The translations under genes were made by a program, and so were the position numbers. From Rubripirellula sp. (GTDB taxonomy: Bacteria > Planctomycetota > Planctomycetia > Pirellulales > Pirellulaceae), in assembly GCA_029287555.1 (NCBI GenBank), contig JARFQX010000527.1, positions 1 through 6,833 on the forward strand: 6,833 bases of DNA, written 5' to 3'. Shown one piece after another: positions 1 to 6,042 of the stretch. Under the pieces are notes generated by a model, which was given only the letters and a program-made list of their open reading frames with translations, had not been told where the DNA came from and made no database searches. Position 1 is the first letter of the stretch; each line of letters starts with the position of its first letter.

Positions 1-2069
1 GTAATGATCCGATCCTGCAGGAGTTGCGACTTGAATTGGCACGTGCTTATCTCGCCAAGTCCAAAGACAAAGGCACCCAGAAACCGGCCGACCTCAAACG
101 TGCCGAATCGGAAGGTCGTCAGATTTTGATCAAGGACAGCAAGGTCCCGGGTGAGTTTGCGTACAAGGCGAATGAGATGTTGGCCGAACTGGGCATTGAT
201 CTGAATGAAGTCGCCGAGATTCCGACGGCCGAGGATCCGACCAGCCTTGAAGACGCACTGGAGAGAGCTCGCGAATCGCTTGCGGTCATCGAACAGTTGA
301 ACCAGTCGCTGCAGGTGCTTGAGGGCCAGGACGACCCCAGCGCGGAAATCCGCGCGCAAATCCAAGGGAATCTCGACCAGGTGCGAGAGAACCAGGCCAT
401 CGCCATTCAACTGCTGCGACGCGGGCTCGCCCTGGTGACGATCGACAGCGACAACGAGTTGGTCAACCAGACCCGTCAGTTCCTGGCGTATCTCCTCTAC
501 CAGCACGAGCAATACCGCGACGCGGCGGTGGTCGGAGCGTTTCTGACGTACAACTCGCCGGGATCGGAGATGGGACTGCGGGGTGGACTCCTGGCACTGA
601 ATTCATTGCAGTTGTTACTGGTCGAAAATCCGGACAACGCTGCAGCGATGCGTCAACTCGCTCGACTCGGAAAGTACCTGACGAAGACCTGGCCGGATGA
701 TCCCGAGGCGGCAGCGGCCCAAGGGGTGATGGTCAAGCTCGCCCTCCGGGCCGATCAATGGGATGAATCCCGCAAGCTAATCGATCAAATGCCCGCCGGG
801 CCCGAGCGAGCGTCCTTTCAACGTTTGATGGGCCAATTGCTTTGGAACAAGTCGATTCAGACGCGTCAGGATGGCGATGATGCCGAAGCGGATCGCCTTC
901 TCGTGGACGCGGCGAAGGAATTGACCGCGGGATTGGAGGGGATTCCCGGAAAACTGGCCCGCCCCGAAGCGATGAAGGCTGCACTGGTTCTGTCAAAGGT
1001 TCAACTCAAACAAGGCGACATTCAGGCTGCCTACAGCACCCTCGAGAATGAAAAGTTTGGCCCGGTTGTCTTGATTGATCGCCTGGGGCCACCCGACCCG
1101 GAGTTCCCCAGTGATCTCTACAGCACGCAGCTTCAGGTTCTGGTCCAACGGATGACCACCGAAGGCGGCGACACCAAGGCGATGCTGGATCGGGCCAGTG
1201 AGGTGATGGAGAAGCTGCGAGACAGTATTCAGGGCCCGGATGCCCAAGATGAGCTCACGCGAATCTACATCTTGATGGCCCGCGATATCCGCGAGCAACT
1301 CGATGATGCAGCGCCTGCCAAGAAAGCGAGACTCGTGGAAGCGTTTCGCGTGTTCCTGGACCGCATTTCGACGACGACCAATGACCCGGCCACGTTGAAG
1401 TGGGTCGCGCAGACCTTGATGGATCTAGCCGAGGCGTCGATGCCCCCCGGGGCCACTCAGGCCAAGGGGTTGGCGGCGGATCTGCTGACCACCGCGGTGC
1501 AGACCTTCAAGCGTTTGGGAGAGCAGGCGGCGGACGAATCGATGGTGGTCGATTTCCAGACGGGTCGTGCCCAGAGGATGCTTGGAAACTACAAGCAGGC
1601 GATCAACACCTTCGAAGCGTTGCTCAAAGAAAAGCCAACGATGCTCGACGCGCAAGTGGAGGCGGCTCTCGCGTATGAACAGTGGGCGGCGACCGCGCCG
1701 CCAAAATTTGCCTCCAAGGTCTACGACGCTGCCTTGGCCGGCGCACGACCCGATGCCAAGGGCAAGAAAGTCATTTGGGGATGGGGCAAGATCTCTCAGG
1801 AGACGAGCCGAAGTCCCAAGTTTCGCGATCGATTCTTCAATGCACGCTATCACGTCGCACTTTGTCGGTTTCTGTCCGGAAAGGCGGAAACGGATCCGAA
1901 TCGCAAGCAGCAGATGGTTGAAAAGTCGGTCACCGATATCACTCGCGTCGCCGCCCTCTATCCCGAGTTGGGTGGACCGGAGCAGCGTGCCAAGTTCGAT
2001 GCCCTGTTGCGTTTGATTCAGAAAGAATTGAAGCAGCCCCAAGTTGGTTTGCCGCCGCTGCCGAATTGA
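1..2069 (+). CDS. Large TPR-repeat protein, 5' end outside the window
   Basis: The reading frame is open from the first complete codon (position 3, reading N-D-P-I-L-Q-E-L-R) to a TGA at 2067-2069. The TTG at 24 is therefore probably internal and the true start lies upstream. About 688 residues are visible. They are almost entirely alpha-helical and rich in Ala, Leu, Glu and Gln. The clearest TPR-like unit is at about residues 514-549 counted from position 24, around G-N-Y-K-Q-A-I-N-T-F-E-A-L-L. An Asp/Glu/Gln-rich, possibly coiled segment lies at about residues 70-125. No enzymatic motif or membrane segment is seen in this part, and any signal peptide would be in the missing N-terminus. TPR arrays act as protein-binding scaffolds. 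Position upstream of a second TPR protein and an ExbB/ExbD cassette suggests a partner of that motor in the periplasm, but this is inferred from context only. The family assignment is fairly sure; the role is unknown. Confidence 0.85.
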   Translation, partial: NDPILQELRLELARAYLAKSKDKGTQKPADLKRAESEGRQILIKDSKVPGEFAYKANEMLAELGIDLNEVAEIPTAEDPTSLEDALERARESLAVIEQLNQSLQVLEGQDDPSAEIRAQIQGNLDQVRENQAIAIQLLRRGLALVTIDSDNELVNQTRQFLAYLLYQHEQYRDAAVVGAFLTYNSPGSEMGLRGGLLALNSLQLLLVENPDNAAAMRQLARLGKYLTKTWPDDPEAAAAQGVMVKLALRADQWDESRKLIDQMPAGPERASFQRLMGQLLWNKSIQTRQDGDDAEADRLLVDAAKELTAGLEGIPGKLARPEAMKAALVLSKVQLKQGDIQAAYSTLENEKFGPVVLIDRLGPPDPEFPSDLYSTQLQVLVQRMTTEGGDTKAMLDRASEVMEKLRDSIQGPDAQDELTRIYILMARDIREQLDDAAPAKKARLVEAFRVFLDRISTTTNDPATLKWVAQTLMDLAEASMPPGATQAKGLAADLLTTAVQTFKRLGEQAADESMVVDFQTGRAQRMLGNYKQAINTFEALLKEKPTMLDAQVEAALAYEQWAATAPPKFASKVYDAALAGARPDAKGKKVIWGWGKISQETSRSPKFRDRFFNARYHVALCRFLSGKAETDPNRKQQMVEKSVTDITRVAALYPELGGPEQRAKFDALLRLIQKELKQPQVGLPPLPN

Positions 2070-2171
2070 AACGGTAAACGCTCATGCTCAAGTGGGCGGT
2101 AACGGCTTTTCGAAGAGACTCCTCACATCCGCCAACACTCACGACGACAATTGCACTCATCACTCACGCCA
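2070..2171. other. Short spacer between the two TPR genes
   Basis: About 100 nt separate the stop of the first TPR gene from the chosen ATG of the second. I see no convincing stem-loop terminator with a T tract and no clear -35/-10 pair. There is also no purine-rich ribosome binding site just before the ATG at 2172, since the preceding bases are pyrimidine-rich (CACTCACGCCA). A weak repeat of the word CGGTAA occurs at about 2071 and 2096. The two genes may be co-transcribed, but the sequence does not decide this. Confidence 0.4.
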
Positions 2172-3206
2172 ATGAATATGAACGTGATCTCCAACACGAT
2201 TCGCTTCCTCGGAATCGCCGTCTTGATCGTGATCGGGTCGACAACGGCGTCGGCCCAACTTGACCGCGTGTACGACAAGTCCGGTGATAATGTCAGCGGG
2301 ACCGTTACCCAGGTCAGGAAGGAGGGGGTCGTGCTGAAGCGGGGTGGCAGTACCCAGGAGTTTGTTTCGGGCGATATCTTGAAAATCCTGCACGAGGGTG
2401 ATCCGTCGGCTTTGACCAAAGGGCGCGAGTTTGCGCTCGACGGTCAATACGAACAGGCGCTCGACGAGCTGAAAACGATCAATTTCGACTCGCTGCCGCG
2501 GGAGGTGATCAAGGCGGATGCGGCCTTTTACTTGGTATTCAGCGAGGCGAATTTGGCGCTGGCAGGCAAGGGCTCCAAGGAGGAGGCGGCTCGAAAGCTG
2601 TTCGCGTTCGCCGCCAGGTATCGCGACTCGTGGCATTTCTATGAGGCGGCGAAACTGTTGGGAGACTTGTCGCTTGCGCTGAACGATACCGGCAGGGCGA
2701 TGACCTACTACCGATCGCTGATGAATGCCCCATCGGAGGACACCCAAGTCGAATCGATCTACCTGCAGGGCTTGGTGAATCTGAAAAAAAATGAGAACGA
2801 AGCGGCGTTAGCCGAGTTTGAAAAAGTAATCGGACGCAATGCACAGTCGACCCGAACGGCGAGATTGCAGACCCTGGCAAACGCCGGCAAGGCGGTGGCG
2901 ATGGCCCAAAGCGGGGACGCCGAAGCGGCTTTGGAACTGGTCAAGCGTTTGATCGCTGACCTGAATCCCACCGATGTGGAAATGGCAGCGAGGATTTACA
3001 ACGCGCAAGGAGCGAGTTACGAAGCGAGCGGGGATACCGAGGGAGCGGTCATGGCGTACCTGCACACCCATTTGATGTTCTCGTTGCAGCCCGATGCGCA
3101 CGCCGAGGCACTCAAGCGGTTGGTCGAGTTGTGGCCCCAGGTCGGCAAGCCGGAACGGGCGGCGGAGGCTCGCAGCGAGTTGCAGCAACGGTATCCTGGT
3201 TTCTGA
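2172..3206 (+). CDS. Exported protein: small beta-rich domain plus TPR-like repeats
   Basis: The ATG at 2172 is preferred over an upstream in-frame TTG at 2151 because it gives a compact 344-residue protein with a good signal peptide. That peptide has a short N-region, a hydrophobic core at about residues 12-22 and a likely signal peptidase I site T-A-S-A|Q after residue 28. The ATG at 2178 is an equal alternative. Residues about 30-77 look like a small SH3/Sm-like beta barrel (V-S-G-T-V-T-Q-V, then G-V-V-L-K-R, then a Gly-Asp-Ile-Leu turn). The rest, from about residue 80, is helical with TPR-like pairs such as G-Q-Y-E-Q-A-L-D-E-L, N-E-A-A-L-A-E-F-E-K-V and S-G-D-T-E-G-A-V-M-A-Y. No catalytic residues are recognisable. 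Its placement before exbB suggests a periplasmic adaptor for the Exb complex; this is inference. Export is fairly well supported, function is not. Confidence 0.85.
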   Translation: MNMNVISNTIRFLGIAVLIVIGSTTASAQLDRVYDKSGDNVSGTVTQVRKEGVVLKRGGSTQEFVSGDILKILHEGDPSALTKGREFALDGQYEQALDELKTINFDSLPREVIKADAAFYLVFSEANLALAGKGSKEEAARKLFAFAARYRDSWHFYEAAKLLGDLSLALNDTGRAMTYYRSLMNAPSEDTQVESIYLQGLVNLKKNENEAALAEFEKVIGRNAQSTRTARLQTLANAGKAVAMAQSGDAEAALELVKRLIADLNPTDVEMAARIYNAQGASYEASGDTEGAVMAYLHTHLMFSLQPDAHAEALKRLVELWPQVGKPERAAEARSELQQRYPGF

Positions 3207-3275
3207 CCGGGAAGGAGAACCGGAGTTGAACGTCGGGCGTCATACTTTTCCCAGCTCCCCTGTTTTTCCCATATG

Positions 3276-3298
3276 ACCCGCGCAGCCTGATCGCGGGT
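3276..3298. repeat. Inverted repeat, 7-bp stem with 9-nt loop
   Basis: ACCCGCG (3276-3282) and CGCGGGT (3292-3298) are exact reverse complements around a 9-nt loop. In RNA this would form a GC-rich hairpin 70 nt after the stop of the TPR gene. No T-run follows (the next bases are GCTGTTCACC), so it is not a classical intrinsic terminator. It could instead be a weak or factor-assisted terminator, an mRNA-stabilising stem, or a palindromic binding site. Confidence 0.5.
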
Positions 3299-3302
3299 GC
3301 TG

Positions 3303-3369
3303 TTCACCCTGATTTGCTAGGTTATTCTGAGTTCACCAAGGGATTCACCGCGACGAGAATCGGTTCACC
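3303..3369 (+). repeat. Four direct TTCACC hexamers
   Basis: TTCACC occurs at 3303-3308, 3332-3337, 3344-3349 and 3364-3369, with start-to-start spacings of 29, 12 and 20 nt. Three of the four are preceded by G (GTTCACC) and one by A. All lie in the non-coding spacer just upstream of exbB. They could be half-sites for a regulator, but the uneven spacing makes this tentative. Confidence 0.4.
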
Positions 3370-3397
3370 CTTGGCCTCCCTCCATCACTTTTCTTCC

Positions 3398-3403
3398 GGA
3401 GAG
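3398..3403 (+). promoter_or_regulatory. Ribosome binding site of exbB
   Basis: GGAGAG is complementary to the 16S rRNA tail and sits 8 nt before the ATG at 3412. This decides the start in favour of 3412 over the in-frame TTG at 3406. Confidence 0.7.
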
Positions 3404-3411
3404 CTTTGTCG

Positions 3412-4326
3412 ATGATCGACGCTTGCGGTTCGCTCTTGCTCCCTTTTGATCGTTCGCCCGCACCAACGGGCGTCCGTCGTCGATCCTGGCTTCGCATCCT
3501 GTTTCTTGCCCTCGGCATGCTTTGCGGATTCGGCGGCTGGGAAACGACCTACGCTCAAGACGAAGCGGATGAATTCGCGGCGGAATTTGGTGGTGAGGAA
3601 GCGGCCGCCCCTGCCGAGGAGCCCGCGGCTGCCCAACCGGACGCCGCCCCGGCCGAGCGCGCGTCGTCCGCGGGCTCGGTGAAGAAGAAGACGTTGCTTG
3701 GCTGGGTCTACGAATCCCTGGGCATTGGCTACTTGGTTGTGTTTCTCGCCCTCTCGGTGAGCCTCGTTTCGTTGTTTGTGATGAATATGTTGGCGGCGCG
3801 ACGAGATACGCTTTGTCCGCAAGAATTGGTTGACAACTTCGAAGAGAAACTCAACGAGAAAGATTTTCAGGGCGCCTATGACATGGCTCGCACGGACGAA
3901 TCGGTTTTGGGTCAGGTGCTGTCGGCCGGTTTGGCGAAACTGTCGCGCGGATACAACAAGGCGCTCGAAGGCATGCAGGAGGTCGGTGAGGAGGAGAGCA
4001 TGAAGCTTGAACACCGTCTCAGTTACATGGCGTTGATCGGAAATCTGAGCCCGATGATTGGTTTGTTCGGGACCGTGCACGGGATGATTGCATCGTTCCA
4101 GGTGATCGCCGTCAGCGAGGCGACTCCCAAGCCGGCGGAGTTGGCCGAAGGGATCTCCACGGCCCTATTCACGACGCTCATCGGTTTGGCGGTAGCGATC
4201 CCCGCGATCGCCGCCTACAACCTGCTCCGCAATCGCGTTTCCCGGTTGTTGCTCGAGGTTGGAGTGACGAGCGAGAATCTGATGAGTCGTTTTGAAGACG
4301 TGCAGCCGCAAGGGGCGAAGAAATAG
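3412..4326 (+). CDS. exbB: MotA/TolQ/ExbB-type proton channel with secreted N-terminal extension
   Basis: This is the inner-membrane channel subunit of an ExbB-ExbD type motor, which uses the proton gradient to drive an envelope process. The ATG at 3412 is chosen because GGAGAG at 3398-3403 lies 8 nt before it; an in-frame TTG at 3406 has poorer spacing. The protein has 304 residues. Residues 22-48 resemble a signal peptide (R-R-R-S-W-L-R-I-L-F-L, cleavage near T-Y-A|Q), and residues 49-93 are an Ala/Glu/Pro-rich linker. Three membrane segments follow at about 105-127, 207-232 and 248-270. The second and third carry the family hallmarks G-L-F-G-T-V-H-G-M (Thr221) and A-L-F-T-T-L-I-G-L (Thr255), matching the two conserved channel threonines of ExbB/TolQ. 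The stop TAG abuts the ATG of exbD1. The family is secure. ExbB is used loosely here, since TolQ or AglR-like labels are equally possible. Confidence 0.93.
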   Translation: MIDACGSLLLPFDRSPAPTGVRRRSWLRILFLALGMLCGFGGWETTYAQDEADEFAAEFGGEEAAAPAEEPAAAQPDAAPAERASSAGSVKKKTLLGWVYESLGIGYLVVFLALSVSLVSLFVMNMLAARRDTLCPQELVDNFEEKLNEKDFQGAYDMARTDESVLGQVLSAGLAKLSRGYNKALEGMQEVGEEESMKLEHRLSYMALIGNLSPMIGLFGTVHGMIASFQVIAVSEATPKPAELAEGISTALFTTLIGLAVAIPAIAAYNLLRNRVSRLLLEVGVTSENLMSRFEDVQPQGAKK

Positions 4327-4764
4327 ATGAGGGTCAAGTCAAAGAAAGTTGATTTGGCCGAAGGCGATTTGACGCCGATGATCGACATGGCGTTTCAACT
4401 GATCGCCTTCTTCATGGTGTTGATCAACTTTGCCCAAACTGAGTCGAACGATCGGGTCAAGCTGCCGAGTAGCCAGTTGGTCAAGCCACCCGAGGCGCCT
4501 CTGGAATTTCCCATCATCCTGCACGTGGCACAGGATGGCGAGATCATTTTGGGTGGTGATGACTACACGCCCGAGACGCTGCGGGTTGGGCTGCAGCGGG
4601 AGATCGCGGTCATCCGGGCGGAAGGCAAGTCGGTCAAAGATGCCAACGTGGTGATTCGCGCCCACAAGGACACCGCCGCTGGCGATGTCCAAGAGGTGAT
4701 TCGAGTGGCCCAGGAGCAGCAGTTGGAGAACTTCGCCCTGCGGGTCAAGGAGGATCGATCATGA
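4327..4764 (+). CDS. exbD: ExbD/TolR-family biopolymer transport protein, first copy
   Basis: This is a 145-residue single-pass inner-membrane protein that would form the proton-carrying, force-transmitting partner of the ExbB channel. The N-terminal cytoplasmic stretch is short and basic. The family motif D-L-T-P-M-I-D-M-A-F-Q at residues 14-24 leads into one membrane helix (about 19-36). Asp20 corresponds to the protonatable aspartate of ExbD/TolR. A polar Gln24 follows in the helix where many ExbD proteins have a hydrophobic residue. Residues about 55-142 form the usual periplasmic domain, with I-I-L-H-V-A-Q-D-G and later N-V-V-I-R-A-H-K-D strands. The ATG directly follows the exbB stop with no gap, and the 3' end overlaps the next exbD by 4 nt (ATGA), so translational coupling is likely. 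Family assignment is firm; the transported or energised partner is unknown. Confidence 0.93.
   Translation: MRVKSKKVDLAEGDLTPMIDMAFQLIAFFMVLINFAQTESNDRVKLPSSQLVKPPEAPLEFPIILHVAQDGEIILGGDDYTPETLRVGLQREIAVIRAEGKSVKDANVVIRAHKDTAAGDVQEVIRVAQEQQLENFALRVKEDRS
4747..4753 (+). promoter_or_regulatory. Strong Shine-Dalgarno for the second exbD
   Basis: AAGGAGG lies inside the end of the first exbD, 7 nt before the overlapping ATG at 4761. It is the best Shine-Dalgarno match I found in the window, and it fixes the start of the second exbD within the ATGA overlap. Confidence 0.8.
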
Positions 4765-5237
4765 AGATCCGGAATCGCGAAGAGGCGATGGGGACCCAGT
4801 TGAACATGACCAGCATGATTGACATCGTCTTTCTGCTGCTGATCTTCTTTGTGATGACCTTCAAGATCGTCGAGCTGGAGGGGGATTTCACGGTTCGAAT
4901 GCCGCTGGCCGGCAGCGACTCGGTGGCCATGGATCCGACCGATTTACCGCTGAAATTGCGAATGCGGGCCGACGAACAGGGACGCCTCGCCTCGATCTCG
5001 CTGAACGAAATCGACCTCGGGACCGACTTTGATCAGTTGCGAGCCAACGTGGTGTCGTTGATCGGCACGTCAACACCGATCGAGGGTGACGAGGGCCCCG
5101 AAATCGAAATCGATACCGACTATAACCTTCGTTACGAGCACGTGATTGCGGCAATTACGGCCGTGAGCGGGTACAAAGACGGCAACCAAGTCGTCAAACT
5201 GATCGAAAAGATCAAGTTTGCCAAGCCACGCCGTTAA
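4761..5237 (+). CDS. exbD: ExbD/TolR-family biopolymer transport protein, second copy
   Basis: This 158-residue protein has the same architecture as its neighbour but is clearly divergent. It has a short charged N-terminus, the motif N-M-T-S-M-I-D-I-V-F-L-L-L-I-F-F at residues 15-30, one membrane helix at about 19-37 and a periplasmic domain to the end. Asp21 is the expected proton-binding residue. The helix is uniformly hydrophobic around Asp21, unlike the first copy with Gln24. The C-terminal half contains the typical ExbD strand and helix (I-E-I-D-T-D-Y-N-L-R-Y-E-H-V-I), ending in a basic tail K-F-A-K-P-R-R. The start overlaps the previous stop as ATGA and is preceded by AAGGAGG at 4747-4753. 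Two non-identical ExbD proteins beside one ExbB suggest a heteromeric pair in one motor, as in TolQ/TolR-like systems with two TolR homologues. That pairing is inference. Confidence 0.93.
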   Translation: MKIRNREEAMGTQLNMTSMIDIVFLLLIFFVMTFKIVELEGDFTVRMPLAGSDSVAMDPTDLPLKLRMRADEQGRLASISLNEIDLGTDFDQLRANVVSLIGTSTPIEGDEGPEIEIDTDYNLRYEHVIAAITAVSGYKDGNQVVKLIEKIKFAKPRR

Positions 5238-5239
5238 CC

Positions 5240-5872
5240 GTGATCCTACTGCTCGATAATTACGACTCCTTCGTGCACAACCTGGCCCGGTACTTCCGTC
5301 GGTTGGGTTGCGCAACGCATGTCGTTCGCAGTGACGAGATCGACGCGGCGAGTTGTATCCGCCTGGCGCCCGATGCGGTCGTGATTTCTCCCGGGCCGAA
5401 GGGACCACGCGAAACCGGTTGCTCGATCGAGCTGGTGCGCCGTTTGCCGGTTCGCACGCCTGTGCTCGGTGTTTGCTTGGGGCATCAGGCGATAGCGGTG
5501 GCGTTCGGCGGCGAGGTGGTTCGCTGCGGGCCGCGGCATGGCATGTCGAGTCTGGTCACTCACGATGGCAGCGATCTGTTTGCCGGTCTGGCTTCGCCGC
5601 TGCAGGTTGGTCGCTACCATTCCTTGGCCGTCGACGCCGAACGACTTCCCGCGGAGTTGCGGGTTAACGCGCGGAGCGAAGATGGGATCGTGATGGGAAT
5701 CCGGCATCGCACCCGGCCCGTGTTCGGTGTTCAATTCCATCCCGAGTCGGTATTGACCGACGACGGCCTGGAGTTGTTGAGGAACTTTGTCGGCCTGACC
5801 CGATCAACGGCATTGCGAACCGTTGCCGAGGGAATCGGCTATGGTTGCGACCAACTTTCGCAGTGGGACTGA
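5240..5872 (+). CDS. pabA: Class I glutamine amidotransferase, PabA/TrpG type
   Basis: This is the glutaminase subunit that releases ammonia from glutamine for a chorismate-using partner (PabB for p-aminobenzoate, or TrpE for anthranilate). The 210-residue protein starts M-I-L-L-L-D-N-Y-D-S-F and has the nucleophile elbow G-V-C-L-G-H-Q with Cys79. The rest of the triad is in F-G-V-Q-F-H-P-E-S (His167, Glu169). Residues 50-60 read S-P-G-P-K-G-P-R-E-T-G, with Lys54 where the family usually has Gly. The segment H-G-M-S-S (100-104) has Met102 where Lys is common. The start is GTG, 2 nt after the exbD stop, which suggests co-transcription with the exb genes. The family is secure. PabA is favoured over TrpG because downstream genes point to beta-RFAP synthase, which consumes p-aminobenzoate, but TrpG or an amphibolic enzyme is not excluded. 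No pabB is in the window. Confidence 0.9.
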   Translation: MILLLDNYDSFVHNLARYFRRLGCATHVVRSDEIDAASCIRLAPDAVVISPGPKGPRETGCSIELVRRLPVRTPVLGVCLGHQAIAVAFGGEVVRCGPRHGMSSLVTHDGSDLFAGLASPLQVGRYHSLAVDAERLPAELRVNARSEDGIVMGIRHRTRPVFGVQFHPESVLTDDGLELLRNFVGLTRSTALRTVAEGIGYGCDQLSQWD

Positions 5873-6042
5873 TCCCGATCGTCCGATGGACTCAAAGTCA
5901 CCGGCCGGCCCGCCGCTCGTTTTGTCACGCCGCTCGTTCAGTCACACCGGTCGTTTTGTCACGTCGAGGTTCGTGGACTCTCGATGGACAACTTGATTAC
6001 GCTTGAAACCCGTCCGCCGATCTTGTCACAGCTTGCTTCCTC
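5873..6042. other. Spacer before the DUF447 gene
   Basis: This 170-nt gap has no supported gene. It contains a palindrome CCGGCCGG (5901-5908), a three-copy 17-bp tandem repeat (5913-5963), a weak stem of TCGAG (5964-5968) with CTCGA (5980-5984), and a degenerate further copy of the repeat at 6014-6030. There is no T-rich hairpin that would qualify as an intrinsic terminator, and no clear promoter boxes or Shine-Dalgarno before the ATG at 6043. Confidence 0.5.
5913..5963 (+). repeat. Tandem direct repeat, three 17-bp units
   Basis: The units are CCGCTCGTTTTGTCACG (5913-5929), CCGCTCGTTCAGTCACA (5930-5946) and CCGGTCGTTTTGTCACG (5947-5963), head to tail without gaps. Units 1 and 3 differ at one base; units 1 and 2 differ at three. 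The core GTCAC recurs exactly every 17 nt. A diverged 17-nt match, CCGCCGATCTTGTCACA at 6014-6030 (12 of 17 identical to unit 1), lies just before the next gene. The repeat is directly visible; its function (regulator binding, RNA structure, or simple slippage duplication) is unknown. Confidence 0.85.

Larger units (their letters stand above)
3207..3411. promoter_or_regulatory. Intergenic region upstream of the exb cassette
   Basis: This 205-nt spacer contains no supported gene. It holds a perfect 7-bp inverted repeat (3276-3282 with 3292-3298) and four TTCACC hexamers (3303, 3332, 3344 and 3364). A strong ribosome binding site, GGAGAG at 3398-3403, lies 8 nt before the exbB ATG. Because it separates the TPR pair from the tightly packed exb genes, it is the likeliest place for a separate promoter. 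I cannot identify convincing -35/-10 boxes, so the promoter role is inferred from position. Confidence 0.45.

Noticed and set aside
1425..2042. Long open frame of 205 codons on the minus strand
   Set aside because: It lies wholly inside the TPR gene, has no family motif, and is expected from the antisense of GC-rich coding DNA.
2160..2747. Minus-strand open frame of 195 codons
   Set aside because: It overlaps the exported TPR gene, whose signal peptide and repeats are convincing; no protein family is recognisable in the antisense.
3212..3276. Possible 16-codon leader peptide starting at TTG 3226 after an AAGGAG-like site
   Set aside because: The start is TTG, the peptide has no regulatory codon run, and the purine stretch is commonplace just after a gene end.
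3303..3328. Promoter made of TTCACC and TATTCT
   Set aside because: The spacer between the boxes is only 14 nt, and TTCACC recurs as a repeat, so a sigma-70 assignment is not supported.
3385..4080. Minus-strand open frame of 231 codons
   Set aside because: It is antisense to the well-supported exbB gene; its Arg/His/Gln-rich composition is typical of shadow translation.
5246..5740. Minus-strand open frame of 164 codons
   Set aside because: It is antisense to the amidotransferase, which carries a full catalytic triad.
5901..5923. Intrinsic terminator after pabA (CCGGCCGG followed by TTTT)
   Set aside because: The palindrome has no loop of its own, and the TTTT is 12 nt away within the tandem repeat, so it does not form a standard hairpin plus U-tract.
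5897..5963. Three-copy repeat considered as a CRISPR fragment
   Set aside because: The 17-bp units abut directly with no unique spacers, and no cas genes are present.
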